64,000 nt of DNA from Bacteroidaceae bacterium (GCA_017467885.1 JAFUKC010000014.1:1-64000); one strand, 5' to 3'; counted from the stretch's first letter, positions 19,133 to 28,225 are shown. Program-made: numbers and translations. The notes: generated by a model from the letters alone, not told the origin.

Positions 19133-20005
19133 ATGAAACTACACATTATTGTTCTTGCCAAACAGGTTCCCGATACCCGTAATGTGGGTCAGCAGGCGAT
19201 GAATGCCGATGGAACCATCAATCGTTCGGCACTGCCGGCAATATTCAATCCCGAGGACTTGAATGCACTCGAGCAGGCACTACAAATAAAAGAAGCCAAC
19301 CCCGGCAGCAGTATCACAGTTTTGACTATGGGGCCTTATCGTGCGGCCGATATATTGCGCGAAGCACTCTATCGTGGTGCCGACGAAGGTGTATTGCTCA
19401 CCGACCGTGCTTTTGCCGGTGCCGATACTCTTGCAACCTCTTATGCAATAGCTTCGGCTATTCGCAAGATTGGTTCTTATGATATTGTATTGTGTGGTCG
19501 TCAGGCGATAGATGGCGATACGGCGCAGGTGGGGCCACAGGTTGCACAACAGTTGGGATTGCCGCAAATTACTTACAGCCGTCGTATAGCAGCATTGCAG
19601 GATGGTAAAATAACAGTAGAGCGTTCAATTGAGAATGGAGTGGAACTTGTTGAAGCGCCGCTTCCTTTGCTGTTGACTGTTGACGGATCAGCTGCTGCAT
19701 GTCGTCCTTGTAATGCTTATCGCATGCTGCGTTTCCACAGAGCTGCAATTCCTACCGAGCAGGCCACAGCCGATTATCGTTATAAACAATCGCTGTCGTC
19801 GGATGAGGCTTTGTCGTTAAAAGAGTGGTCGCTTGCCGATATCAACGGTGATGCAACTCGTTGCGGTTTAGCCGGTTCACCTACAAAGGTTCGCAAGGTT
19901 GAGAATATAATTTTTCAGGCAAAAGAGAGTAAACGGTTCAGCGCCGATGACGATGATATAAAATCTTTGGTCGATGAACTGTTGGCAAATCATACAATCG
20001 GATAA
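19133..20005 (+). CDS. etfB: Electron transfer flavoprotein beta subunit
   Basis: Small subunit of the ETF heterodimer, which carries electrons between an acyl-CoA dehydrogenase and another carrier. 290 residues, beginning MKLHIIVLAKQVPDTRNVG and containing the adenine-nucleotide region (ITVLTMGPYRAADILREALYRGADEGVLLTD), the beta-subunit signature-like DIVLCGRQAIDGDTAQVGPQ, and LLTVDGSAAACRPCNAYRML. The C-terminal arm wraps the alpha subunit in known structures. It is the first of a run etfB-etfA-acyl-CoA dehydrogenase, with a promoter just upstream and a 76-nt gap to etfA. No quinone oxidoreductase partner is in the window. Confidence 0.92.
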   Translation: MKLHIIVLAKQVPDTRNVGQQAMNADGTINRSALPAIFNPEDLNALEQALQIKEANPGSSITVLTMGPYRAADILREALYRGADEGVLLTDRAFAGADTLATSYAIASAIRKIGSYDIVLCGRQAIDGDTAQVGPQVAQQLGLPQITYSRRIAALQDGKITVERSIENGVELVEAPLPLLLTVDGSAAACRPCNAYRMLRFHRAAIPTEQATADYRYKQSLSSDEALSLKEWSLADINGDATRCGLAGSPTKVRKVENIIFQAKESKRFSADDDDIKSLVDELLANHTIG

Positions 20006-20081
20006 GCACTTGTTTAATGTAATCTTTAAACATTTAAAATTTTATCCATGAATATTAATAGAATTTAAACAGTCTCTAATC

Positions 20082-21101
20082 ATGAATAATATATTGGTAT
20101 ATTGCGAACTCGACGGTGCCCGTGTGGCCGAAGTGAGTCTTGAACTGATAAGCAAAGGGCGTGAGCTTGCCGATAGGTTAGGCGTTTCGCTTGAAGCTGT
20201 GGCTCTTGGTCATAACCTATCGTCGGTTCCCGGGCAGGTTTATCCGTATGGCGTGGATACACTTCATCTGTTCGATGATGAGCGCCTTGCCCCTTATACA
20301 ACATTGCCGCATGCGTCGGTTTTGTGCAAACTTATAAAAGAGGAAGAACCGCAGATATTTCTGTTGGGCGCAACTGTAATCGGTCGCGATTTGGCACCAC
20401 GTATCTCCTCTACATTGCATTGTGGCTTGACTGCAGATTGTACGGCGCTTGAATTGGGCGATTTTGAAGATAAGAAGGCGGGTGAAACAATAGAGAATCT
20501 TCTATATTCGATACGTCCGGCTTTCGGTGGCAATATTGTTGCAACTATTGTAAATCCCTATCATCGTCCACAGATGGCTACTGTTCGTGAGGGTGTTATG
20601 CCGTTGCATGTGGTTCGTCCCGATGTAACCGATGGAAATACAGTGCATCATGATATAAATGCTTATGTCGATAATTCCGATTTCATAGTGAAAATATTGG
20701 AACGTCACATACAGCCGGCCGAGAACAATCTTAAATCTGCGCCAATAGTGGTGGCCGGCGGCTATGGAATGGGCAGTAAAGAGAACTTCGACATGTTGTT
20801 CGAGCTTGCTCGTGTCCTGCATGGCGAGGTAGGTGCCACACGTGCAGCTATCGATGCCGGTTTTACTACTCACGACAGGCAGATTGGGCAGACCGGTATG
20901 ACGGTTCGTCCCAAGGTGTATATAGCTTGTGGTATATCGGGGCAGGTACAGCATATTACCGGTATGCAAGAGAGTGGTATAATCATCTCGGTCAATAACG
21001 ATCCCGATGCGCCCATAAATGCTATAGCCGATTATATAATAACGGGGAATGTCGAAGAGGTTATCCCTAAATTAATAACTCACTATCAACAGAAATCATG
21101 A
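20082..21101 (+). CDS. etfA: Electron transfer flavoprotein alpha subunit
   Basis: FAD-binding large subunit of ETF. 339 residues, with the N-terminal domain through PQIFLLGATVIGRDLAPRIS, then the C-terminal FAD domain: VVAGGYGMGSKENFDMLFEL, GEVGATRAAIDAGF, IGQTGMTVRPKVYIACGISG and QHITGMQESGIIISVNNDP, the classical alpha-subunit signature ending in the adenosine-binding Asp region. The stop overlaps the start of the acyl-CoA dehydrogenase by 4 nt (ATGA), which supports joint expression with the electron donor enzyme. Confidence 0.93.
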   Translation: MNNILVYCELDGARVAEVSLELISKGRELADRLGVSLEAVALGHNLSSVPGQVYPYGVDTLHLFDDERLAPYTTLPHASVLCKLIKEEEPQIFLLGATVIGRDLAPRISSTLHCGLTADCTALELGDFEDKKAGETIENLLYSIRPAFGGNIVATIVNPYHRPQMATVREGVMPLHVVRPDVTDGNTVHHDINAYVDNSDFIVKILERHIQPAENNLKSAPIVVAGGYGMGSKENFDMLFELARVLHGEVGATRAAIDAGFTTHDRQIGQTGMTVRPKVYIACGISGQVQHITGMQESGIIISVNNDPDAPINAIADYIITGNVEEVIPKLITHYQQKS

Positions 21102-22798
21102 ACTATTATACCGATAACGAGGTGTTGAGACATTATCTCAAACATCCGCTCATGCAACGCATTGTTGCCATGAAAGAGCACGACTATTCGCAGTCGGCGC
21201 ATTTCAATTATGCTCCGGTGGATTTTGCCGAGGCAATAGAGGGCTATGAAATGGTGCTTAATCTTGTTGGTGAACTTAGCGCCGATATTGTTGCTCCCAA
21301 TGCTATGGAGATAGAAACATGCGGCCCGAAATTGGAGAATGGTCGTGTGATATATGCACCTGCCACACAAAGGAATCTTGATGCTTTCCGTCAGGCCGGC
21401 CTTATGGGGATAGCCTTGCCTCGTCAATATGGTGGATTAAACTTTCCAATGACGATATTTACACTTGTCGAGGATGTTCTTTCCCGTGCCGATGCTGCTT
21501 TCGGTAATCTTTGGGCTTTGCAGGATTGTGCCGAAACAATAAACAACTTCGGAAGTGAAGAGCAACGCGAACGCTATCTGCCCCGTATTGCCGCAGGCGA
21601 AACAATGTCGATGGATCTTACCGAGCCCGATGCCGGTAGCGACCTGCAAAGTGTACGTTTGAAGGCTGCATACAGCGAGGAAGATAATTGCTGGTATCTT
21701 GATGGTGTGAAACGTTTCATCACCAATGGCGACAGCGATATACACCTTGTTCTCGCCCGTAGTGAAGAGGGCAGTGTGGATGGTCGCGGTCTTTCATTAT
21801 TCATTGTAGATAAGAAGTGTGGTGCCGTTCATACACGCCGTATCGAGGATAAGATGGGTATTCATGGCTCACCAACATGTGAAATAGTATTTAATCATGC
21901 TCCTGCCGAACTGTGCGGCAGCCGTCGTATGGGCCTTATAAAATATGTAATGTCGCTTATGAATGGTGCCCGTTTGGGTATTGCTACCCAAAGTGTAGGT
22001 ATTGCCCAGGCTACATACAACGAGGCTTATGAGTATGCCAACAGTCGTAAGCAGTTCGGTAAAACTATAATAAATTTTCCGGCTGTATATGATATGATAG
22101 GTACAATGAAGGCGCGTCTCGATGCGGCTCGCAGTCTGCTTTATGAAACAGCTCGAAGTGTCGATATGACATCTCTGTTCAATGAGGTGTCACGTGAACG
22201 TTCGCTGACACCCGAGGAGCGTGCCGAGTCGAAACTTTATGCGAAAAAAGCCGATGCGCTTACTCCTCTTATAAAGGGTATGGGCAGCGAAATTGCCAAT
22301 CGCAACGCATACGATTGTGTACAGGTGCATGGTGGTTCGGGGTATATGCGCGATTATGTGTGTGAGCGACTCTATCGCGATGCACGTATCACATCTATTT
22401 ACGAAGGTACCACACAATTGCAGGTTGTTGCAGCAATACGCTATGCTACAAGCGGCTACTACACACAGTTGCTCGACGAATATTTGGCTGTCGAGGTTCT
22501 CGAAAGCCTTAAACCTTTGCATGCACGTATATCGGCGATGGTTGCAATTTATAATGAATCGCTTGCAAAGGTGCAGGCGTTCGCAGACCAAGAGGTTATC
22601 GATTTCCTTTCACGACGTATATACGAGATGGCTGCCTATTCGATAATGAGTGTATTGCTGCTTGCCGATGCATCGTCCGATGAGGCACTGTTCTCGGCAT
22701 CCTTGAATCGTTTTGTTGCAATTGCCGAGGCCGAAATAGCGTCACATTCAATATTTATTGGTAATTTTACGCCCGAATTACTGAAATATTATAAATAA
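21098..22798 (+). CDS. Acyl-CoA dehydrogenase (ETF-linked)
   Basis: FAD enzyme that oxidises an acyl-CoA and passes electrons to ETF. 566 residues: N-terminal helical domain, the middle beta domain with SMDLTEPDAGSDLQSVRLKA and VKRFITNGDSDIHLVLAR, then the C-terminal helical domain with NSRKQFGKTIINFPAVYDM, and VHGGSGYMRDYVCERLYRD followed by SIYEGTTQLQ with the usual catalytic Glu. It is longer than the roughly 380-residue short-chain enzymes because of an extra C-terminal helical region of about 120 residues. Immediate coupling to etfBA makes ETF its acceptor. The acyl substrate is unknown; no other beta-oxidation genes are nearby. Confidence 0.9.
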   Translation: MNYYTDNEVLRHYLKHPLMQRIVAMKEHDYSQSAHFNYAPVDFAEAIEGYEMVLNLVGELSADIVAPNAMEIETCGPKLENGRVIYAPATQRNLDAFRQAGLMGIALPRQYGGLNFPMTIFTLVEDVLSRADAAFGNLWALQDCAETINNFGSEEQRERYLPRIAAGETMSMDLTEPDAGSDLQSVRLKAAYSEEDNCWYLDGVKRFITNGDSDIHLVLARSEEGSVDGRGLSLFIVDKKCGAVHTRRIEDKMGIHGSPTCEIVFNHAPAELCGSRRMGLIKYVMSLMNGARLGIATQSVGIAQATYNEAYEYANSRKQFGKTIINFPAVYDMIGTMKARLDAARSLLYETARSVDMTSLFNEVSRERSLTPEERAESKLYAKKADALTPLIKGMGSEIANRNAYDCVQVHGGSGYMRDYVCERLYRDARITSIYEGTTQLQVVAAIRYATSGYYTQLLDEYLAVEVLESLKPLHARISAMVAIYNESLAKVQAFADQEVIDFLSRRIYEMAAYSIMSVLLLADASSDEALFSASLNRFVAIAEAEIASHSIFIGNFTPELLKYYK

Positions 22799-22800
22799 TT

Positions 22801-23376
22801 ATGGAAAACGGAAATAAGTATCTGCGTGTGGCTTATACGCTCTATTCGCATCGTGATGGTGTTTGCGAGGAATTTGAGAAGGCTACACGTGAGCAACCAT
22901 TTGCATTTCTCACCGGTGTGGGTTATACACTCGATGCATTCGAAGAGAATTTGAAGGATTTGAAGAAAGGTGATGAATTTGATTTCATCATTCCTTCGGC
23001 CGAGGCTTACGGAGATTATGACCCCGAGCATGTACAAGATTTCAATCGTGATGTATTTACCATTGATGGGAAGTTTGATTCGGCACACATTTTCGCCGGT
23101 AACGTAGTAGAGATGATGCGTGCCGATGGTTCACCCATTTTGGGAACCGTTAAAGAGGTGACTCCCGTTAAGGTGACAATGGATTTCAATCATCCGCTTG
23201 CAGGTTGCGATTTGCAATTTGTCGGTACGGTTGTCGAGTCGCGTCAGGCAAAAGAGAGTGAAATGAAGAAATTCTACGACTCTTTGCGTGCTTCGCAGTG
23301 TGGTTGCAGCGGTGGTTGTGGCGGCTGCGGTGGTGGCAGTTGCGGCGATGGCTGTGGTTGCGATGGTTGTAACTGA
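22801..23376 (+). CDS. slyD: SlyD-like FKBP peptidyl-prolyl isomerase with a Cys/Gly-rich tail
   Basis: Cytoplasmic prolyl isomerase/chaperone of the SlyD type: no signal peptide, 191 residues, FKBP strands split by an insert-in-flap domain. Seen: LRVAYTLYSHRDG, PFAFLTGVGYTLDAFEENL (the usual active-site Gly-x-Gly region), GDEFDFIIPSAEAYGDYD, then the flap insert and VTMDFNHPLAGCDLQFVGTV, the SlyD hallmark. The last roughly 25 residues hold eight Cys in a Gly-rich context (QCGCSGGCGGCGGGSC and on), replacing the His-rich tail of E. coli SlyD. A metal-binding tail is likely. It starts 2 nt after the dehydrogenase stop. Confidence 0.88.
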   Translation: MENGNKYLRVAYTLYSHRDGVCEEFEKATREQPFAFLTGVGYTLDAFEENLKDLKKGDEFDFIIPSAEAYGDYDPEHVQDFNRDVFTIDGKFDSAHIFAGNVVEMMRADGSPILGTVKEVTPVKVTMDFNHPLAGCDLQFVGTVVESRQAKESEMKKFYDSLRASQCGCSGGCGGCGGGSCGDGCGCDGCN

Positions 23377-23392
23377 TTTTTAATCGGGAGTT

Positions 23393-24466
23393 ATGAACAG
23401 TTTCGGTAGGTTGTTGCGCCTTACCACCTTTGGCGAATCGCATGGTGTTGCCATTGGTGGTGTTCTCGATGGTTTCCCTTCGGGGATTCTTATCGACAAT
23501 GATTTTATCCGTAACGAGATGTCTCGTCGTCGGCCGGGGCAAAGTGCGGTTACCACTTCGCGCAACGAGGCCGATGAAGTACAGTTCTTGTCGGGTGTTT
23601 TCGAGGGACGTTCGACGGGTACACCTATTGCTTTCGTAATATATAATACAAATAACCGCAGCGGCGATTACGAGAATATGCGTAACGTCTACCGTCCGTC
23701 GCATGCCGACTATGTTTATGATGTGAAATACGGAGTCCGCGACTATCGTGGCGGCGGTCGCTCTTCGGCACGTGAAACAGCGGTGCGAGTATGTGCGGGA
23801 GCACTTGCCAAGTTGGCTCTTAAGCAGCATGGCATCACCGTGCAAGCATATACGTCGCAAGTTGGCGATATTGTGCTCGACAAAGATTACACCTTGTATG
23901 ATATGGCTGCCGTGGAGAGTAATGTCGTGCGTTGTCCCGATGCGGAGAAGGCTGCACAAATGGAGCAACTTATACTCTCTGTGAAAAAAACGGGTGATAC
24001 AGTCGGCGGTGTGGTTACTTGTGTGGTAAAAGGTGTTCCGGCAGGGCTTGGAGAACCGCTATACGATAAACTTTCGGCGCGTTTGGCTCAAGCCATGCTG
24101 TCGATAAATGCTGCAAAAGGCTTCGACTACGGAAACGGATTTGCGGCAGCATACGGTCGCGGTTCGCAACAGAATGATATTTTTTATAACGACAACGGCA
24201 TGATTGCTACCCGTACAAATAACAGCGGAGGTATACAAGGAGGTATATCAAACGGCAACGATATATATTTCAGGGTGGCTTTTAAGCCTGTGGCAACCAT
24301 TCTTATGGAACAACCCACAGTTTCGTCCGAGGGAGAAGATGCCGTTGTTAAAGCGCGCGGTCGTCACGACCCTTGCGTGGTTCCTCGAGCGGTTCCCGTT
24401 GTTGAGGCTATGGCTGCACTTACGCTGCTCGATTTCCAATTGATAAGTAACGGAACAAACAAATAA
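23393..24466 (+). CDS. aroC: Chorismate synthase
   Basis: Converts 5-enolpyruvylshikimate-3-phosphate to chorismate with reduced FMN, the last shikimate-pathway step. 357 residues starting [20 protein letters not shown], the family's N-terminal signature; further signatures are [54 protein letters not shown] and [35 protein letters not shown] closes the active site. Length is normal. Lying 16 nt after slyD, it ends the etfB-led run. Its TAA stop lies within the 5' arm of the downstream terminator. Confidence 0.96.
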   Translation: MNSFGRLLRLTTFGESHGVAIGGVLDGFPSGILIDNDFIRNEMSRRRPGQSAVTTSRNEADEVQFLSGVFEGRSTGTPIAFVIYNTNNRSGDYENMRNVYRPSHADYVYDVKYGVRDYRGGGRSSARETAVRVCAGALAKLALKQHGITVQAYTSQVGDIVLDKDYTLYDMAAVESNVVRCPDAEKAAQMEQLILSVKKTGDTVGGVVTCVVKGVPAGLGEPLYDKLSARLAQAMLSINAAKGFDYGNGFAAAYGRGSQQNDIFYNDNGMIATRTNNSGGIQGGISNGNDIYFRVAFKPVATILMEQPTVSSEGEDAVVKARGRHDPCVVPRAVPVVEAMAALTLLDFQLISNGTNK

Positions 24467-24505
24467 AGCGACTTTAGCGACTTTAGGTCGCTTTATTTGT
24501 ATATA
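24460..24505 (+). terminator. Strong terminator overlapping the aroC stop
   Basis: CAAATAAAGCGAC (24460-24472) pairs perfectly with GTCGCTTTATTTG (24487-24499) across a 14-nt loop. The aroC TAA (24464-24466) is in the stem. The sequence is nearly symmetrical. The same 3' TTTG doubles as the -33 element of the next promoter. Confidence 0.8.
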
Positions 24506-24527
24506 TAAGCAAAAATAACTACATTCG
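24496..24527 (+). promoter_or_regulatory. Promoter for the membrane protein/propeller gene pair
   Basis: TTTG (24496-24499), 20 nt, TACATTCG (24520-24527), close to the Bacteroidetes consensus. It begins inside the aroC terminator and lies about 29 nt before the ATG at 24556. Confidence 0.6.
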
Positions 24528-24555
24528 CAGGTTGGAAACATACGAATTGTTATTT

Positions 24556-26511
24556 ATGACTATGAAAAATAAAAAGAAAAACGATACAGATACAGTGTCG
24601 CAACCGCTTGTCGCTATCGATTATGCAAAACGCTCAAAATTGATGGTGGCTGTTTTCGCGATAGTCGTGTGGGGGCTGTTGGCCTTCTATGAACCGGCTT
24701 TGTTGAAGCGCATCGAGGAGTTGTCTCTGTTTGTATTCGATGAAACTTTCTGGAATAGTTCGATGAATGTTCCGGCCGGGTTGCTTGGTTACATAGGCTG
24801 CTTCCTTATGCAGTTTTTTTATTATCCTGTGTTAGGTGCGGCGATATATGTTGCGCTGTTGGTGTTGGTGTATTTTCTTGTAAAAAAGATTTTTACCATC
24901 CCCGACAGATGGTCGTCGTTGGCTATGATACCTTCAGTACTGCTGTTGGCAACCAATACACAGCTCGGATACTGGATTTTTTACATCAAACATCCCGGAT
25001 ATTATTATGTAACGCTTCTTGGCGTCATTGTGATATTGCTTTCCGTATGGCTGTATCGTCTGTTCGAATTTTCGAAAGAGGGTTCGTGGCTTTTTGGCGT
25101 TGCACGTAGAAGGTTGCATTATCTTTTTGCTCCACTTTTCCTCTTTTTTGGTTTCCCGCTTTTTGGCGTATATGCATCGGCGGCTTCATTGTGTATGGCA
25201 GTAATCAGCGTGGCTGCATCATTTAAACGAGAGGGCAAAGTGGGGATTGTAATCTCTTCGCTTTTTGCAACAGTTGTTCTCTTTATGGTGGTTGCAGTGC
25301 CGTTGGTGTGGCACGAGTCTTATCAGATGATTTCTCAAGATTATGTTCATGCAGCCGGCCTGCCTGCATATCATTGGGTGCTTACCGATGATGACCATTT
25401 CAATCGTGGCCTTATGCGCGAGTGGCTGCCTTTTATACTGCTGTTTGCAACCTTGTTTCTCTTCTCGCTGTTTGGCGGTTCTGTCCCGTCAGAAGGAGAA
25501 GCGGATCTTCGTTATAAAACCACAAATTATGTCATCCTGATGCTGATGATTCTGTTTGCTTGTTTGTATTGGTATAACGACAATAATTTCCGTATAGAGA
25601 ACAAACAGAATTTTGCAATGTGGGAGGGCGATTGGCGCAATGCTGCCGATTATGCCCGCGATGCCGATGTTCCTACACGTCAGATTGTAATGAACAAGAA
25701 TATAGCATTACTCTATCTTGGACGTGCCGGTGAGGAGATGTTTACATATCCCGATGGCAGTTCCGACATAGATTCTCCTGTTAAGGTTCATCTGACCCAA
25801 ACAGGTGGAAAGATGTCTTATTACAATTACGGCAATTTCAATTACTGTTATCGCTGGTGTGTCGAGGATGCAGTGGAGTATGGCTGGAAAGTTGAATATC
25901 TGAAACATTCGGTGCGCTGCATGCTGCTTTCCGGCGAATATAAATTGGCGCGTCGCTACATCAATATCCTAAAACACACACTGTTCCACTCTGCGTGGGC
26001 CGAACGCTATGAAGAGTTCCTTGATAATCCGGCGCGTATATCCAAGGAACCGGAGTTCAAGATACCGCTTCAGATGTATTCTTCATATACCGATATTCTT
26101 GATGTGGACGATTCTTTTGTGGAGGTTTATCTGATGAAGAAACTTTCCAAGTTCACTCCCGAACTTCCTGCTCCCATTTATGCCGAGGCGCAATTGATGG
26201 CTGTTCTCACTCGTAAGGATGCAAAGATGTTCTGGCCTGCACTTTCCCGATATTTCTCTACGCATAAACTGAAACGTCTGCCGTTACACTATCAGGAGGC
26301 TCTGTTGCTCTTCTCGAATCTGAACAGCAGTGTAGATGTTTCAAACATACCTATCGATAAGGCTGTACGTATGAGGTTTAATGCCTTTATGCAACGCTCC
26401 AAACAGTATGCCGGCATGAGCGAAGAGGAGATGGCACAATACTTTACAGAAGATTTTGGTAATACCTATTGGTATTTCTACTTCTTTGTCCGAAAAATTA
26501 AAAGTAATTGA
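24556..26511 (+). CDS. Multi-pass membrane protein, DUF6057-like, function unknown
   Basis: The upstream part of the open frame relies on a TTG; the first ATG (24556, reading MTMKNKKKN, or the next at 24562) is the likelier start. About 650 residues. The first roughly 340 are about ten hydrophobic spans (LMVAVFAIVVWGLLAFY, GLLGYIGCFLMQFFYYPVLG, LHYLFAPLFLFFGFPLFG, VILMLMILFACLYWY); the rest is a soluble, helical, TPR-like region (NMAWEGDWRNAADYARDAD-type repeats, LAPIYAEAQLMAVL). This matches my recollection of Bacteroidales DUF6057 proteins, a family with no known role. It is followed after 19 nt by a propeller lipoprotein, so the two probably act together at the envelope. Confidence 0.65.
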   Translation: MTMKNKKKNDTDTVSQPLVAIDYAKRSKLMVAVFAIVVWGLLAFYEPALLKRIEELSLFVFDETFWNSSMNVPAGLLGYIGCFLMQFFYYPVLGAAIYVALLVLVYFLVKKIFTIPDRWSSLAMIPSVLLLATNTQLGYWIFYIKHPGYYYVTLLGVIVILLSVWLYRLFEFSKEGSWLFGVARRRLHYLFAPLFLFFGFPLFGVYASAASLCMAVISVAASFKREGKVGIVISSLFATVVLFMVVAVPLVWHESYQMISQDYVHAAGLPAYHWVLTDDDHFNRGLMREWLPFILLFATLFLFSLFGGSVPSEGEADLRYKTTNYVILMLMILFACLYWYNDNNFRIENKQNFAMWEGDWRNAADYARDADVPTRQIVMNKNIALLYLGRAGEEMFTYPDGSSDIDSPVKVHLTQTGGKMSYYNYGNFNYCYRWCVEDAVEYGWKVEYLKHSVRCMLLSGEYKLARRYINILKHTLFHSAWAERYEEFLDNPARISKEPEFKIPLQMYSSYTDILDVDDSFVEVYLMKKLSKFTPELPAPIYAEAQLMAVLTRKDAKMFWPALSRYFSTHKLKRLPLHYQEALLLFSNLNSSVDVSNIPIDKAVRMRFNAFMQRSKQYAGMSEEEMAQYFTEDFGNTYWYFYFFVRKIKSN

Positions 26512-26530
26512 TTAAACAGCTTGTAAAAAT

Positions 26531-28036
26531 ATGAAAACCAGGATATTAAAACTTTTTTCTTTGACGTTGTCGGCGGTACTCCTGTCGTGCGGCCCGGCAG
26601 TGCCCGAAAAGTTCGGCGAACTTCGAACGTTACCAAGTATATACCCCGATTATAAAGATGTTACCATTCCTTGCAATATAGCTCCATTGACTTTTGATAT
26701 TACAACCGAAGCCGATGATTATGTTACAAGGCTGTCGGCCGGTGATGCAGCTTTGGTTGTCGGTGGCAGAAGTGTGAAACCTTCCATCGACGAGTGGCGC
26801 GGTCTGCTTGAAAAAGCGACGGGAGCATCGGTTAGTGTCGAGGTTTTTACCGCTAAGGATGGTAAATGGTTGTTACATAAACCTTTTGTTTTTAATGTAT
26901 CACCCGATACCATAGATTCTTATATCTCGTATCGCCTGATACCGCCATCGTATGTGTGCTACGAATCGTTGACTATAAGCCAACGTAATCTGACAAACTA
27001 CGACGAGGATGTCATCTATAACAATATGTTGGTACAGACCGAAAATCAGGGGCAATGCATAAACTGTCATGCATATAAGAATTATCGTACCGATAACATG
27101 CAGTTTCATATGCGACAGTTCAAAGGCGGCACGATGTTTGTGCATAATGGAGAGGCGCGCAAAGTCGATTTGTCAACCGATTCGACGCTCTCGGCCGGAG
27201 TTTACCCCTCCTTTAACCCTGTTTACGATGTGGTTGCATATTCGGTTAACACAACCGGCCAGATTTTCCATACGAAGAATGCCAACAAGGTAGAGGTGCA
27301 GGATCTTGAAAGCGACGTAATTATATACGACCCCGTAGCTAATACGGTTACGAATGTAGCAAATTCAAAGAACGATTTGGAAGTGTTTCCATGGTGGTCG
27401 CCCGATGGCTTATGGCTCTATTACGGCACAGCGCATTTCGAGGTTAAAGATACGGCAAACGATCTTATGACTGAAGAGATAATGCGTTATCGTGATATCA
27501 AATACGATATTGTACGTCGTAAATGGGACCCTGTGGCCAAAACATTCGGCGCAACAGATACTGTTTTTGCCGCGTCTGAATTGGGCAAAAGTGCAACGTT
27601 CCCGCGTATCTCTCCCGACGGTCGATATCTGCTGTTCGCTCTTGGAGAATATGGTTGTTTTCATGTATGGCATAAAGATGCCGATTTATACATCTACGAT
27701 TTGAATACAAAGGATTGTCGTCCACTGTCCGAAGCTAACTCCTCTTATGCCGAGAGCTATCACTCGTGGAGCAGTAACTCGAGATGGATTCTCTTTGCTT
27801 CGCGTCGCGACGATACCAACTATACCCGTTTGTATATAGCTCACGTCGATGCTGCGGGCAAGGCTTCAAAAGCTTTTTTGTTACCACAGCAGTCGCCGCA
27901 TTTCTATAATTTCTTCGATCGCTCGTATAATGTTCCCGAATTTATGGTCGAGCCTGTAAGATTCACTCCGCACGAATTTGCCGAGTTGGCTCGAGGCGAT
28001 GCGCAAAAAGTTAAATATGAGTCTGATTCAAAATAA
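26531..28036 (+). CDS. Beta-propeller (PD40/TolB-like) lipoprotein with a CXXCH haem-type motif
   Basis: A 501-residue lipoprotein (signal ending AVLLSC, Cys20). The first 150 residues form a beta-rich domain. At residues 176-180 there is CINCH, in QGQCINCHAYKNYRTDN, the motif for covalent haem c attachment; possible axial Met or His ligands follow (MQFHMRQF). Residues about 215-470 hold propeller-type repeats: STLSAGVYPSFNPVYDVVAY, DLEVFPWWSPDGLWLYYGT, SATFPRISPDGRYLLFAL, SYHSWSSNSRWILFASRR. Such CXXCH-bearing TolB-like proteins occur in Bacteroidetes but their role is unclear. It ends before a strong terminator, so it is separate from the fasciclin-Sus block. Confidence 0.75.
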   Translation: MKTRILKLFSLTLSAVLLSCGPAVPEKFGELRTLPSIYPDYKDVTIPCNIAPLTFDITTEADDYVTRLSAGDAALVVGGRSVKPSIDEWRGLLEKATGASVSVEVFTAKDGKWLLHKPFVFNVSPDTIDSYISYRLIPPSYVCYESLTISQRNLTNYDEDVIYNNMLVQTENQGQCINCHAYKNYRTDNMQFHMRQFKGGTMFVHNGEARKVDLSTDSTLSAGVYPSFNPVYDVVAYSVNTTGQIFHTKNANKVEVQDLESDVIIYDPVANTVTNVANSKNDLEVFPWWSPDGLWLYYGTAHFEVKDTANDLMTEEIMRYRDIKYDIVRRKWDPVAKTFGATDTVFAASELGKSATFPRISPDGRYLLFALGEYGCFHVWHKDADLYIYDLNTKDCRPLSEANSSYAESYHSWSSNSRWILFASRRDDTNYTRLYIAHVDAAGKASKAFLLPQQSPHFYNFFDRSYNVPEFMVEPVRFTPHEFAELARGDAQKVKYESDSK

Positions 28037-28072
28037 AATTTAACATTTGATTGTTAAATATCTGTAATTTAT

Positions 28073-28126
28073 AAAAACGGTCGGTTTTATTCATTTTTGA
28101 GCAAAACCGGCCGTTTTTATTTTTTC
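28073..28126 (+). terminator. Strong Rho-independent terminator
   Basis: AAAAACGGTCGGTTTT (28073-28088) pairs with AAAACCGGCCGTTTTT (28103-28118), 16 bp with one G-U pair, loop 14 nt, then ATTTTTTC. It separates the propeller gene from the fasciclin-Sus operon. Confidence 0.88.
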
Positions 28127-28170
28127 TAAATGTGAAAAATGCCTTTGAATAAGAAAAATAGCTTTTTTTA

Positions 28171-28201
28171 TTTGAATAATTGATAAAAAGACTTATTTTT
28201 G
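28171..28201 (+). promoter_or_regulatory. Near-perfect promoter of the fasciclin-Sus operon
   Basis: TTTG (28171-28174), 19 nt, TATTTTTG (28194-28201). This matches the Bacteroidetes vegetative consensus in both boxes and spacing. Transcription would begin just before the hairpin at 28209. Confidence 0.8.
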
Positions 28202-28208
28202 CACGTTA

Positions 28209-28225
28209 CATGGTGGCTCACCATG
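28209..28225 (+). promoter_or_regulatory. 5'-leader hairpin of the fasciclin-Sus mRNA
   Basis: CATGGTG, a GCT loop, CACCATG: a perfect 7-bp stem at the predicted 5' end of the transcript, 59 nt before the first ATG. It may protect the mRNA end or bind a regulator. No anti-sigma, hybrid two-component or other Sus-type regulator gene is next to the operon. Confidence 0.5.
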
